Source: an uncultured Sphingobacteriaceae bacterium (GTDB taxonomy: Bacteria > Bacteroidota > Bacteroidia > Sphingobacteriales > Sphingobacteriaceae). From it: a stretch of DNA of 64,000 nucleotides. Positions 47,001-55,252 of the stretch are shown here, piece after piece. Every line of letters starts with the position of its first letter. Positions within the stretch are counted from its first letter, which is position 1. Under the pieces are notes generated by a model. The model had not been told where the DNA came from, did no database searches, and saw only the letters and a program-made list of their open reading frames with translations. Made by a program: the position numbers and the translations under genes. The DNA is taken from NCBI GenBank assembly GCA_946480915.1, contig CAMLLO010000003.1, positions 62,001-126,000 of the forward strand, in the 5' to 3' direction.

Positions 47001-47295
47001 GAGAGCTGTATGGGGCGATCCCGCAGGCAATTCACGTTTTTCGGATCGATGGATTGAAGACGGCTCCTACCTGCGGATGAGGACTCTTTCCGTGGCGTAT
47101 AATCTTCCGTTTAAGAACAGCGCCCTTAAATATGCTAAAGTTTACCTGACAGGAAACAATGTATTTACTCTGACTAAATATCTGGGAGACGATCCGGAGT
47201 TTAGCGCTACAGAAAGTATTTTAGGACAAGGTGTTGATGTACGTATGGAACCCCAGTACAGAACAGTTCAGGTGGGTATACGAATAGGATTATAA
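44089..47295 (+). CDS. Divergent SusC-type TonB-dependent transporter, module B pair 2
   Basis: Paralogue of 24844-28053; 1068 residues. Signal region 1-28, Ser/Thr-rich spacer, carboxypeptidase-D-like domain about 53-124 (KGTVTESATGKPLEGINISVPG). No EVVVVGYG; the TonB-box position reads ISVYDEAQLPAAKK. Plug intact (DAYLQGKISGLNSIRRSG, VFLRGYNSLYATNRPLIIVDG, VLKDAAAAVYGTKSANGV); barrel with DVNGDHVIDNNDRQVIGDP and terminal VQVGIRIGL. How this class couples to TonB is unclear from the sequence. SusD follows after 24 bp. Confidence 0.93.
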   Translation: MYMCTKAAKKALLPVLVLGLTSANLLGQQIDSASRALSGDSVTTVANRTNGPLVKGTVTESATGKPLEGINISVPGFSAAISREDGTFKLSVPDNDAVLIVKGPGYQSKEVPLMGKTDVKVSLYEDTFISVYDEAQLPAAKKALNHIPFAVNSVNTYDNWARTTESADAYLQGKISGLNSIRRSGTWGIGSNVFLRGYNSLYATNRPLIIVDGVVYDDSEYGGSIISGHLNNPLQDIDIKDIDNITVLKDAAAAVYGTKSANGVILITTARAKDQATKIDFAAYGGMNNQVSNTPLMDASDYRIFLGELLKTKGLTDNQIQAQPYMNDNPSSYFYRYHYNTNWQNEVMNDSYNQNYYLKVTGGDDIATYGLSLGYLNNEGITSNTNLTRYQTRFNADLNLTAKFKGFANLSFTSNQQNLKSQGIDKTNPLYLSLIKAPFLARQDVGDNGEESPNLAQADIFNVSNPVSLIENMQGINNNYRFFGSLGFNYQLSKPASIKTIVGINFDKVREKMFIPNKGVVADTSSNAILYNRSGSNVERLFSIYNDTRFSYNNTFNRIHSLSANVGLRFNKSKSEADYGYGYNSATDEFVSVSNGQSLLRQVGGNNGDWTWLNTYANADYELMHKYMLSFSLAVDGSSRFGKKAGNALTIGGNQFAVLPAVAAGWLVSSEPFMTGAKFIESLKLRASYGLTGNDDIGNHSAQQYYVSQNFLGLQGLVRGNIGNPYLKWETVKKANLGIDGSFLNERLSLSIDVFSNKTVDMITYEPSLTASGFDFYLSNNGGMTTRGMEFGANARLINKAVKWDMGLNLSTYKNKITKVPNDQIITQYAGAEILTRVGSPANLFYGFKTNGVYSSDAEAGTAGLKYLNAKGDSTISFQGGDVRFVDVNGDHVIDNNDRQVIGDPNPDFTGGFNNTVSFGRWSFNALFTFSKGNDIYNYTRSYLESMSGYSNQTLGVMKRWRANGQVTDVPRAVWGDPAGNSRFSDRWIEDGSYLRMRTLSVAYNLPFKNSALKYAKVYLTGNNVFTLTKYLGDDPEFSATESILGQGVDVRMEPQYRTVQVGIRIGL

Positions 47296-47319
47296 GTAAT
47301 GTTTAACAAAGAATATAAT

Positions 47320-49101
47320 ATGAAAAAGAATATAAGGGGAATTTCTAAAGGCTTTATAGTTCTACTATCCTGCATATCAATGCTTTCCTGCAAAAAAACC
47401 TTTGATATTGCTCCTGGTAATGCTTTGGCATCGGGGGATGCATACCGAAACGTTTATGATGCCGATGCTGCCGTCATCGGAATCTACGGAAAGTTTGCCC
47501 GATTGGCCAAACAATATATCGTTCTGAATGAACTGCGTGCGGATTTGATGGACGTGACCTCGAATGCTGATCAGTACCTTAAGCAGATAAATTTGCATAC
47601 CGAAACCGCAGACAATCCTTATGCGGATCCAAAACCATTTTACAGCATTATTATTGACTGTAACGATGCTTTAGCGAATTTCGATAAAATGCTGCAGGAT
47701 AACCGCCTCACTAAAGAAGAATATGATCAGCGTTATTCGGACATCGGCGCCTTGCGCTGCTGGCTTTATCTCCAGGTTGGAATACACTGGGGAACGGTTC
47801 CTTATGTGACCGATCCGATAGCCAATATCGACGATGTGAAAGATGAGTCAAAATTTCCGCGCCTTTCTTTTGATCAGCTCTTAACTCAAATCCTTTCTTT
47901 TGCTGAAGCGCTTCCTTATAAAGGTCAATACCCGACAGGCACCTCATTAGTAAATACTACCGACGGGTACTCTATGGACAAAGTTTTCATTGTTAAAAAG
48001 CTTCTTTTGGGCGATCTTAATCTTTGGAAAGGCAACTGGACCGAGGCAGCAAAATATTACCAGGACCGGATGAATTATGGATCAAATTCTGGCAAATGGT
48101 CTGGAGGAGAAGAATATTATGAATATAATAACATCACATGGCAGCTTAACCGAGGCGACTGGGTAGACATGTTCAGAGGTTCATATTCAGAACGCTATCA
48201 AAATTACGAAAACATCTGGATGCTGCCCTTCGATAAAAATTTTCCGCCTTTGAATCCGTTTATTGATATGTTTTCTACCTCCGGTAGTTATTTATTGAAA
48301 CCATCAGCCAAAGCGATAAAAAACTGGACGGAAGAAACAAGTGCCACCAATACGCTTGTAGGCGATGCATATCGTTCTTCCGGATCTTACAATACTTTTG
48401 GAGGCAAACCTCAGATTACCAAGCTGCTGGTTGAATACAACCCCTCTGATCCTTTCGAAACAGGTGGCCGCTGGTCGCTATATAGAGCGGCTAAAATGCA
48501 TTTGCGTTATGCTGAAGCAGCTAACCGGGCAGGGCGGAACCGTTTGGCATATGCCATTTTAAATCGCGGCGTACAACGTTTATTTGATGCTCCTAATCAC
48601 GGCGCCGATGTAACGTATATTCAACAATCCGATACTGATCCCAATTCTCCCTTCTATTTCGACGGTCGCCAGGGCGATTATCCTTCCTATAGGGGTGTAT
48701 GGTATCGTCAGGAGGGCATTCGTACAAGGGTGGGACTCGCTGAGTTTCCTATAGATTCTGCTTTGTATTTTGATACCACCAAACCGGAATTCACGATCAC
48801 TCGGAATTCAAAAGGTACGGTTACTCGTGTAGACTATAATCAACCTACTAATCAGGATGCCTTTAATGTGTTTCTTGAAGACAAGATCATAAAAGAAGCC
48901 GCCGAAGAGCTGGCTTTTGAAGGTAACCGCTGGCAGGATTTGCTTCGCATCGCTTTACGAAGAAAAGCTACCGATCCGAATTATCTGGCCAATAAAGTTG
49001 CCGCCAAATTTGATGCTGCCAATGACATGGCTACTGGTGATGCGGTACGTACCAGGCTTTCAAATGAAGCAAACTGGTATCTTCCGTTTAAATGGAAATA
49101 A
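47320..49101 (+). CDS. SusD/RagB-family lipoprotein, module B pair 2
   Basis: Partner of the preceding SusC and paralogue of 28076-29863. I chose ATG 47320 over 47299 because it gives a clean lipoprotein signal (MKKNIRGISKGFIVLL, Cys24 in SMLSC-KKTF) matching the paralogue; 593 residues. Hallmarks are LRCWLYLQVGIHWG followed by TVPYVT, KKLLLGDLNLWKGNWTEAAKYY, YRAAKMHLRYAEAANRAGRNR, LAFEGNRWQDLLRIALRR, ending NWYLPFKWK. Last gene of module B. Confidence 0.93.
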   Translation: MKKNIRGISKGFIVLLSCISMLSCKKTFDIAPGNALASGDAYRNVYDADAAVIGIYGKFARLAKQYIVLNELRADLMDVTSNADQYLKQINLHTETADNPYADPKPFYSIIIDCNDALANFDKMLQDNRLTKEEYDQRYSDIGALRCWLYLQVGIHWGTVPYVTDPIANIDDVKDESKFPRLSFDQLLTQILSFAEALPYKGQYPTGTSLVNTTDGYSMDKVFIVKKLLLGDLNLWKGNWTEAAKYYQDRMNYGSNSGKWSGGEEYYEYNNITWQLNRGDWVDMFRGSYSERYQNYENIWMLPFDKNFPPLNPFIDMFSTSGSYLLKPSAKAIKNWTEETSATNTLVGDAYRSSGSYNTFGGKPQITKLLVEYNPSDPFETGGRWSLYRAAKMHLRYAEAANRAGRNRLAYAILNRGVQRLFDAPNHGADVTYIQQSDTDPNSPFYFDGRQGDYPSYRGVWYRQEGIRTRVGLAEFPIDSALYFDTTKPEFTITRNSKGTVTRVDYNQPTNQDAFNVFLEDKIIKEAAEELAFEGNRWQDLLRIALRRKATDPNYLANKVAAKFDAANDMATGDAVRTRLSNEANWYLPFKWK

Positions 49102-49115
49102 GCAAAATATTACCG

Positions 49116-49158
49116 ACTTGGTTTCGGGGAGTTTAATCCCCGAATTCAAGTTGGTTTC
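49116..49158 (+). terminator. Probable terminator at the end of module B
   Basis: Stem ACTTG + TTCGGGGA (49116-49130, 2-nt internal loop) pairs with TCCCCGAA + CAAGT (49137-49151), loop GTTTAA. A T-rich but interrupted tail follows (TGGTTTCTT). It lies 15 bp after the SusD stop. Confidence 0.7.
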
Positions 49159-49281
49159 TTTCATCAGTTAATTATAAACCCTTTTGTTCCCCGAGAAGTC
49201 TGCCTTTTTCGTTAGACTAGGAGGAACCTCCGGTGAAAATACCTTCGCCAGTGCTGACAACCCTCTCAATGTTAATAGTAG

Positions 49282-49355
49282 GTAACATCTCTGTTTCAAA
49301 TCCTTCCCAACAGGACACAACAGGACAACCATGTTGCAAAAACTCTTTAGATTAG
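49282..49355 (+). promoter_or_regulatory. Direct-repeat operator and promoter of the esterase gene
   Basis: CAGGACACAA (49311-49320) and CAGGACAACC (49321-49330), then -7 element TAGATTAG at 49348-49355, 37 bp from the repeat start. Upstream, GTAACATCTCTGTTTCA (49282-49298) is shared exactly with the GH105 promoter, as is TGCAAAAACTC before the -7. No good -33 element is visible, fitting an activator-dependent promoter. Confidence 0.65.
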
Positions 49356-49419
49356 GCGCTTCTAATAAACCATTTGATATACCATTTAATGAGGTTGGAT
49401 TAAGTCCACGCATATCGAT

Positions 49420-50982
49420 ATGAAATATTTCAATAATCTTTTTGTCCTGTTTTTTCTTTTAATCTCATCGGGTCTTAAGGCTGATGTGAAACTCCCAACA
49501 CAATTTTCAGACCACATGGTTCTTCAGCGCGATAAGCCTGTTCCGGTTTGGGGTTGGGCATCGCCGGCAGAAAAAGTATCGGTTAAATTCAATAACCAAA
49601 TTAAAACAGCGGTTGCCGGAGCTGATGGTAAGTGGATGGTCCGTCTTGATAAACTTTCCGCTGGCGGTCCTTTTACCTTATCTGTTAAAGGGAAAAATAA
49701 TATAACATTGAATGATGTTTACGTAGGTGAAGTTTGGCTGTGCTCCGGTCAGTCGAATATGGATATGACAGTTGCCAAAGAAGATCGCTCCTGGGCCGGA
49801 GTGTTTAACGAAGCCGAGGAAGTTGCGAATGCCAATTACCCGCTAATTCGTGTTTTCGATACTGATTTCACGCCAAGCAGAGACTTAAAACAAAACGTTG
49901 TGGGCAAATGGGAACTCGTGTCTCCACAAACAGTGGGACATGTATCTGCGGCAGCTTACTTCTTTGCCCGCGATATACAGAAAAAGTTAAAAGTGCCAAT
50001 AGGGCTCATAACAACAGCATACGGCGCAAGCACTGCTGAAGCATGGATAGGTAAACCTGCCTTGGAAGCAAGCCCGAAATTTAATAAGCTCTTAACTAGC
50101 TTTGATGAGAAACTGGAGCGGTATAAAACCTATTTGGCCGATACCGGAGCACAAACTAAGCTTCAAGGTGATATTGCAAAATGGCAGATTGACACAGCGA
50201 AAGCCCGTGCTGAAGGTAAGTCTGTCCCAAGAAAGCCTGCCGGAATGCGCGATCCGGTGACCGATCAACATAATCCCTACGTATTATGGAATGGGATGGT
50301 CGCACCTCTTGTTCCCTATGCTATTCGTGGTGCGCTTTGGTATCAGGGCGAATCTAATGGGCCGAGTGCAGATATTTATAAGGAAATTATGGAAACCCTG
50401 ATAGCCGATTGGAGAAAGCAGTGGGGGCAGGGTAATTTCCCTTTTATTTATGTGCAGTTAGCCAATCATCAGGCGCTTATAACAGAACCCGTAAAGGATG
50501 ATCCAATGGTTACAGTGCGTCAGGCACAATTGCAAAACTTGTCTGTTCCCAATACGGCAATGGTAGTAGCTATTGACAACGCAGATCCCGACCGGCCTGG
50601 AAATATCCATCCAAAGAATAAACAGGAAATTGGAAGGCGTTTGGCACTTGCCGGATTGGCATTGGCCTATGGTGAAAAGATCCCTTATTCCGGACCTCTT
50701 TACCAAACAATGAAAGTTGAAGGAAATCAAATCCGGTTGATGTTTAAACATACCGATGGGGGATTAGTTGCCAAAGGAGGGGAATTGAAAGGCTTTGCTA
50801 TTGCCGGAGAGGACCGGAAGTTTGTCTGGGCCAATGCTGAAATTCAAGGGAATACTGTAGTTGTTTCCAGTCCGGATATCAATAAACCTGTAGCTGTTCG
50901 ATATGCCTGGGGTAAAAATCCGCAAGCCAGTTTATATAACAACGCAGATTTGCCCGCATCGCCCTTTAGAACGGATGATTAG
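49420..50982 (+). CDS. SGNH-fold acetylesterase (sialate O-acetylesterase family)
   Basis: Secreted or periplasmic carbohydrate O-acetylesterase of 520 residues with signal peptide 1-21. An N-terminal beta domain begins LPTQFSDHMVLQRDKPVPVWGWA, typical of the family. The nucleophile is Ser112 in CSGQSNM, with a second family block ALWYQGESN and the catalytic Asp/His region GNIHPKNKQEIGRRLA. Family members are often named sialate O-acetylesterase. In this company the more likely job is removing acetyl groups from pectin or hemicellulose oligosaccharides (inference). It has its own CAGGA-type operator and is followed by another promoter, so it appears to be a one-gene unit of the regulon. Confidence 0.9.
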   Translation: MKYFNNLFVLFFLLISSGLKADVKLPTQFSDHMVLQRDKPVPVWGWASPAEKVSVKFNNQIKTAVAGADGKWMVRLDKLSAGGPFTLSVKGKNNITLNDVYVGEVWLCSGQSNMDMTVAKEDRSWAGVFNEAEEVANANYPLIRVFDTDFTPSRDLKQNVVGKWELVSPQTVGHVSAAAYFFARDIQKKLKVPIGLITTAYGASTAEAWIGKPALEASPKFNKLLTSFDEKLERYKTYLADTGAQTKLQGDIAKWQIDTAKARAEGKSVPRKPAGMRDPVTDQHNPYVLWNGMVAPLVPYAIRGALWYQGESNGPSADIYKEIMETLIADWRKQWGQGNFPFIYVQLANHQALITEPVKDDPMVTVRQAQLQNLSVPNTAMVVAIDNADPDRPGNIHPKNKQEIGRRLALAGLALAYGEKIPYSGPLYQTMKVEGNQIRLMFKHTDGGLVAKGGELKGFAIAGEDRKFVWANAEIQGNTVVVSSPDINKPVAVRYAWGKNPQASLYNNADLPASPFRTDD

Positions 50983-51098
50983 CTTATAGCTATTTCAGGG
51001 TGAGACCTGTACCCCTTCAGTGTGGGTACTATACAGATAAAGCATACATACTGTACTAACAGTGTACTAAAAACTTTTTCAGCACAAGACACAGAAGG

Positions 51099-51124
51099 GA
51101 AAGCTAAGTCTCCACTTAGCTTTC
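51099..51124 (+). terminator. Hairpin after the esterase gene
   Basis: Perfect 11-bp stem GAAAGCTAAGT (51099-51109) with complement 51114-51124, 4-nt loop CTCC. The T-run is poor (TTTC), so termination is likely but not certain. Confidence 0.5.
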
Positions 51125-51146
51125 TCACCCTGTCGAGGTGCTTAAA

Positions 51147-51240
51147 GTAACATCTCTGTTTCAGAGAGGCTAAATCGACCTGTATTCCCCCTCGGCAGGA
51201 CACAGCAGGATAGCAGAGATGCAAAAACTCCTTAGATTAG
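51147..51240 (+). promoter_or_regulatory. Direct-repeat operator and promoter of the GH105-led enzyme operon
   Basis: CAGGACACAG (51196-51205) and CAGGATAGCA (51206-51215), then -7 element TAGATTAG at 51233-51240, again exactly 37 bp from the repeat start. The upstream box GTAACATCTCTGTTTCA recurs at 51147-51163. The leader is about 100 nt. This promoter probably drives GH105, GH95, CE12 and GH28. Confidence 0.65.
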
Positions 51241-51348
51241 GCTTCCCTAATTTAAACCATTTTACACACCATTAATGAGGGTTTATTTGATAGTCGAAAT
51301 GCTGAAAACTAGCAGATTTTACTTTTTTGCAGAATTGCCTGAATTAAT

Positions 51349-52764
51349 ATGATGAATTCACTTACAAAATACCTATTAACCATGTTTAAGTCGAATAATG
51401 TTTCTAAAAACCCCAGGTCCACGTTTTTACTGGCCTTTGGATTGTTACTTTCTGCCGCAACTCCGTCTTTGGCCCAGTATACCACTGCGGGTGGCAACGA
51501 TGTTACTACGCCTTTGCATTTGCTAAAACCGAATTATGTTACTCCTTATGGAGAAACGAAACCAGCGGATATAAAAGCGGTTCTCGACAGGGTGTACAAC
51601 TACCTGGATGCCGGTACTCCGATGCAATTGGTAGATCAAACCTCTAAAGCTAATGTTGATCTGAAATCTGCAAATGCAAATTCTATTTTCAAACAAGGTG
51701 ATTTTCGGCTAATCAGCTACGAATGGGGAGTAACCTATACAGGGATGCTTGAAGCCGGAGCCGCTACAGGAGATAAAAAATTTACCGACTATACCGTAAA
51801 TCGCATTAATTACATTTCCGACGTGGTTTCGAACTATAAAAACTTTTTAAAAACGAACGCCGGAGCAACGAGTCCGGTGCGTTCGGTTTTAGAGCCTCAT
51901 GCTTTAGACGACGCGGGATCAATGGCTGCCGCAATGATTAAAGCCCAGCGTACCGGTCAGATTAAATCTGATCTGCGCCCTGTTATTGATAATTATCTGA
52001 ATTATATCATGACTAAGGAGTTTCGCTTAAAAGACGGAACCCTTGCCCGTAACAGGCCTCAGCCCAATACGCTGTGGCTGGACGATTTATACATGAGCCT
52101 CCCTGCCGTAGCGCAAATGGGTGTTTTAACCGGCGATAAGAAGTATTTTGATGAGGCTGTGAAGCAATATCAATTATTCTCTAAAAGAATGTTCAACAAC
52201 GAAAGAGGCCTGTATATGCATGGCTGGGTACAGGATATGAATCCTCATCCTCAGTTTCACTGGGCCAGGGCGAACGGTTGGGCTCTGATGACGAAGATTG
52301 AATTGTTAGATGCATTGCCTCAAAACCATCCCGGCAGGGCAGAGATTTTGTCCATGTTGAAAAAACACGCCCAAGGTTTAGCTATGCGCCAAGATGGTAC
52401 AGGCTTCTGGCATCAGTTGCTCGATAGGAACGACACCTATCTTGAAACTTCTGCTACCGCGATATATGCTTATTGTATCGCTCGCGCAATCAACAAAGGC
52501 TGGCTTGATGCCAAAGCATATGGCCCAATGGCTTTGCTTGCCTGGAATGCTGTTAGTACTAAAGTTAATGCCAGGGGACAGGTAGAAGGCACATGCGTCG
52601 GAACCGGTATGGGCTTTGATCCGGCGTTTTATTACTATCGACCGGTTAACCCTTATGCGGCGCATGGCTATGGTCCGGTGCTTTTGGCAGGAGCCGAAAT
52701 GTACAGAATGCTTAGTCAGCATCCTTTTGAAATTAACGATAGTTCGGTTCAGATCGTTAAGTAA
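51349..52764 (+). CDS. GH105 unsaturated rhamnogalacturonyl hydrolase
   Basis: Removes the 4,5-unsaturated galacturonate from the end of oligosaccharides made by pectin or rhamnogalacturonan lyases, by a hydration mechanism. 471 residues; signal peptide ends near SLA-Q (residue 42), after an N-terminal extension with a second possible start at residue 12. The (alpha/alpha)6-barrel shows WLDDLYMS, holding the catalytic Asp (D245 or D246 pair), the [11 protein letters not shown] motif, GFWHQLLD and [18 protein letters not shown], all typical of the GH88/GH105 clan. First gene of the enzyme operon; the next gene follows after 15 bp in its longest form. The family is clear; preference for rhamnogalacturonan over other unsaturated uronides is inferred. 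Confidence 0.92.
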   Translation: MMNSLTKYLLTMFKSNNVSKNPRSTFLLAFGLLLSAATPSLAQYTTAGGNDVTTPLHLLKPNYVTPYGETKPADIKAVLDRVYNYLDAGTPMQLVDQTSKANVDLKSANANSIFKQGDFRLISYEWGVTYTGMLEAGAATGDKKFTDYTVNRINYISDVVSNYKNFLKTNAGATSPVRSVLEPHALDDAGSMAAAMIKAQRTGQIKSDLRPVIDNYLNYIMTKEFRLKDGTLARNRPQPNTLWLDDLYMSLPAVAQMGVLTGDKKYFDEAVKQYQLFSKRMFNNERGLYMHGWVQDMNPHPQFHWARANGWALMTKIELLDALPQNHPGRAEILSMLKKHAQGLAMRQDGTGFWHQLLDRNDTYLETSATAIYAYCIARAINKGWLDAKAYGPMALLAWNAVSTKVNARGQVEGTCVGTGMGFDPAFYYYRPVNPYAAHGYGPVLLAGAEMYRMLSQHPFEINDSSVQIVK

Positions 52765-52829
52765 TTGGAAAGCGACTAATGTCTTTGACTAACAGGTTCA
52801 GTATAAGAAAGTACATATTTCGTTATTAC

Positions 52830-55247
52830 ATGCAGGCACAGAAAAAACTTTTATTCCTTTTGTTATTTACGAGTTCAGGTCTTTTTGCCCAGCAATCAGA
52901 TCATGTGCTATGGTACAACAAACCGGCGAAAGACTGGAATGAAGCCTTGCCTATTGGAAACGGTCGGTTAGGAGCCATGATATTTGGCAGAACGGCTGAA
53001 GAACTGATTCAGCTAAATGAAGAAACTTTGTGGACCGGAGGTCCCGCGAATCTAAATCCCAATCCCCAGGCTCCTAAATATCTGGCGCCAGTAAGAAGTG
53101 CCTTATTTAACGATTCTATTGGTAAAGCTGTTCAGCTGCTTCGCAAAATGCAGGGCCCCAATACAGAAATGTACCAGCCTTTGGGCGATATTGTTATCCG
53201 TCAAAAATATGTCGGGGAGCCTGAAAATTATCGCCGCGATCTGGATATCAGCACAGCGATTGCGACCACGTCATTTACCGCTGCAGGAGTGCATTATACC
53301 AGGGAAATGTTTTCAAGCGCAACAGATCAGGTATTGATAGTAAGATTAAGCGCAAGTCAGAAAGGGGCATTGAACTTTAGCGTTAAAAACCACCACGAGC
53401 TGGAATATCAAAGTTTTATAAATGATCAGCAAGAACTTGTGCTTCGCGGTAAGGCAAGAATTACGAATGATGAGAGAAGGAACCCTAAACCAATCATTTT
53501 TAAGGACGACAGAAACGAAGACGGTATGCGCTTTGAATGGCGGGTTAAGGTTATCAGCAACGATGGAACGCTTTCAACAGATAGTTTATTGAATATTAAC
53601 AATGCTTCTGATGTCATTCTGATGATTTCGGCGGCCACTAGCTTTAATGGATTCGATAAGTTTCCTGATAAAGATGGCAAGGATGAAAAGGCGGAGGTGC
53701 AACGGTATATTACAGCAGCTTTATCGAAAAGTTATAACCAGATACGAGCCAATCACATTCAGGACTATTCGAAGTTTTTTAACAGGCTAACACTTTCTGT
53801 GACCACCTTGCCAGTACCTGATCTGCCTACCGATGAGCGCCTGAAATTATACAAAGCCGGTGCTTCCGATCCAAAGCTCGAAGAGTTATATTTCAACTTC
53901 GGACGATACCTTCTGATTTCTTCGTCAAGACCGGGAGGGATGGCTGCAAACTTGCAGGGAATCTGGAATCCTTTAATCAGACCGTCGTGGAGAAGCAATT
54001 ACACCACCAATATTAATGTTCAGATGAATTACTGGCCTGCAGAAATGACTAATCTTTCTGAATTGACTGAGCCCTTAATCGAACAGATTAAGCGCTGGGC
54101 ACATAACGGGACAGCTACAGCCAAAAATTATTACAATATGAAGGGCTGGGCTCTTCATCATAATTCAGATATCTGGGCGCAAACTAATCCGGTTGGCGAA
54201 GGCAATGGAGATCCCAAATGGGCCAACTGGTCTTTAGGCAGTCCATGGCTTTCACAGCATTTATATGAACATTATCGATTTACATCGGATGAGAAATACC
54301 TTCGAGAGGTGGCTTATCCACTTATGAAAGGTGCTGCTGATTTCTGTCTGGATTGGCTGATTGAAAAAGACGGAAAACTGGTAACAGCTCCATCAACTTC
54401 TCCCGAGAACGTTTATTTGCATCCGAACGGATTTAAAGGCACAGTAACCATTGCATCTGCGATGGATATGGAAATTATCTGGGATTTGTTTACTAATATG
54501 ATTGAGGCAAGCAAGATCTTGGGTGTTGATAAAGAATACGCTGCTATGCTTGCAAAAAAGCGTGCAATGCTTAGCCCATTGAAAATTGGTAAAAAAGGAA
54601 ACCTGGTCGAGTGGTTCGGAGATTGGGAAGACGAAGATCCTCAACATCGCCACGTTTCGCATCTATTTGGCTTGCATCCCGGGAGGCAAATCTCCCCTCT
54701 TATCGATAAAAAGTATGCTGATGCTAGTCGTAAAACACTTGAAGTACGCGGAGATGAAGGAACTGGCTGGAGCAAAGCCTGGAAAATTAATTTTTGGGCT
54801 CGCCTCTTAGATGGAGATCACGCTTACAAGGTTTACCAGGAATTATTGAAAGGATCAACATTGAATAATTTGTTTGATACGCATCCTCCGTTTCAGATCG
54901 ATGGTAATTTCGGCGCAACCTCTGGTATTGGCGAGATGCTTCTGCAGAGTCATTTAGACGCAGTTCAACTCTTACCGGCTTTACCTTCTGCATGGAAAGA
55001 GGGACATGTAACCGGAATGATTGCACGTGGCGCTTTTGAAGTTGATATGTTTTGGAAAGACGGCAAACTAACCCGGGCACTTATCACTTCTAAAGATGGA
55101 AATCCAATTAAACTTCTTACGAATCAGAAAGTTACAGTGAAAGGGGCAAAAGTTAAACGCTCAACAATAAAAATAAATAACGACACACATTTCATTACCT
55201 CTTTAAATACCAAAACAGGAAAGAAATACGAAATAACAGTACAATAA
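52830..55247 (+). CDS. GH95 alpha-L-fucosidase or alpha-L-galactosidase
   Basis: Inverting exo-glycosidase that removes terminal alpha-L-fucose or alpha-L-galactose. I prefer ATG 52830 (signal peptide [20 protein letters not shown]) over 52779, which adds 17 residues before it; 805 residues. Family signature [14 protein letters not shown] and [11 protein letters not shown] at the N-terminus, [33 protein letters not shown], the TAPSTSPEN loop, [13 protein letters not shown] and [17 protein letters not shown], all characteristic of GH95. Length is normal. Within a pectin-type locus either L-fucose or L-galactose substituents are plausible; the sequence alone does not decide. Confidence 0.93.
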   Translation: MQAQKKLLFLLLFTSSGLFAQQSDHVLWYNKPAKDWNEALPIGNGRLGAMIFGRTAEELIQLNEETLWTGGPANLNPNPQAPKYLAPVRSALFNDSIGKAVQLLRKMQGPNTEMYQPLGDIVIRQKYVGEPENYRRDLDISTAIATTSFTAAGVHYTREMFSSATDQVLIVRLSASQKGALNFSVKNHHELEYQSFINDQQELVLRGKARITNDERRNPKPIIFKDDRNEDGMRFEWRVKVISNDGTLSTDSLLNINNASDVILMISAATSFNGFDKFPDKDGKDEKAEVQRYITAALSKSYNQIRANHIQDYSKFFNRLTLSVTTLPVPDLPTDERLKLYKAGASDPKLEELYFNFGRYLLISSSRPGGMAANLQGIWNPLIRPSWRSNYTTNINVQMNYWPAEMTNLSELTEPLIEQIKRWAHNGTATAKNYYNMKGWALHHNSDIWAQTNPVGEGNGDPKWANWSLGSPWLSQHLYEHYRFTSDEKYLREVAYPLMKGAADFCLDWLIEKDGKLVTAPSTSPENVYLHPNGFKGTVTIASAMDMEIIWDLFTNMIEASKILGVDKEYAAMLAKKRAMLSPLKIGKKGNLVEWFGDWEDEDPQHRHVSHLFGLHPGRQISPLIDKKYADASRKTLEVRGDEGTGWSKAWKINFWARLLDGDHAYKVYQELLKGSTLNNLFDTHPPFQIDGNFGATSGIGEMLLQSHLDAVQLLPALPSAWKEGHVTGMIARGAFEVDMFWKDGKLTRALITSKDGNPIKLLTNQKVTVKGAKVKRSTIKINNDTHFITSLNTKTGKKYEITVQ

Positions 55248-55252
55248 ACATC

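Noticed and set aside
49116..49151. Riboswitch before the esterase gene
   Set aside because: The hairpin sits directly after the module B stop and upstream of the promoter, so it fits a terminator better.
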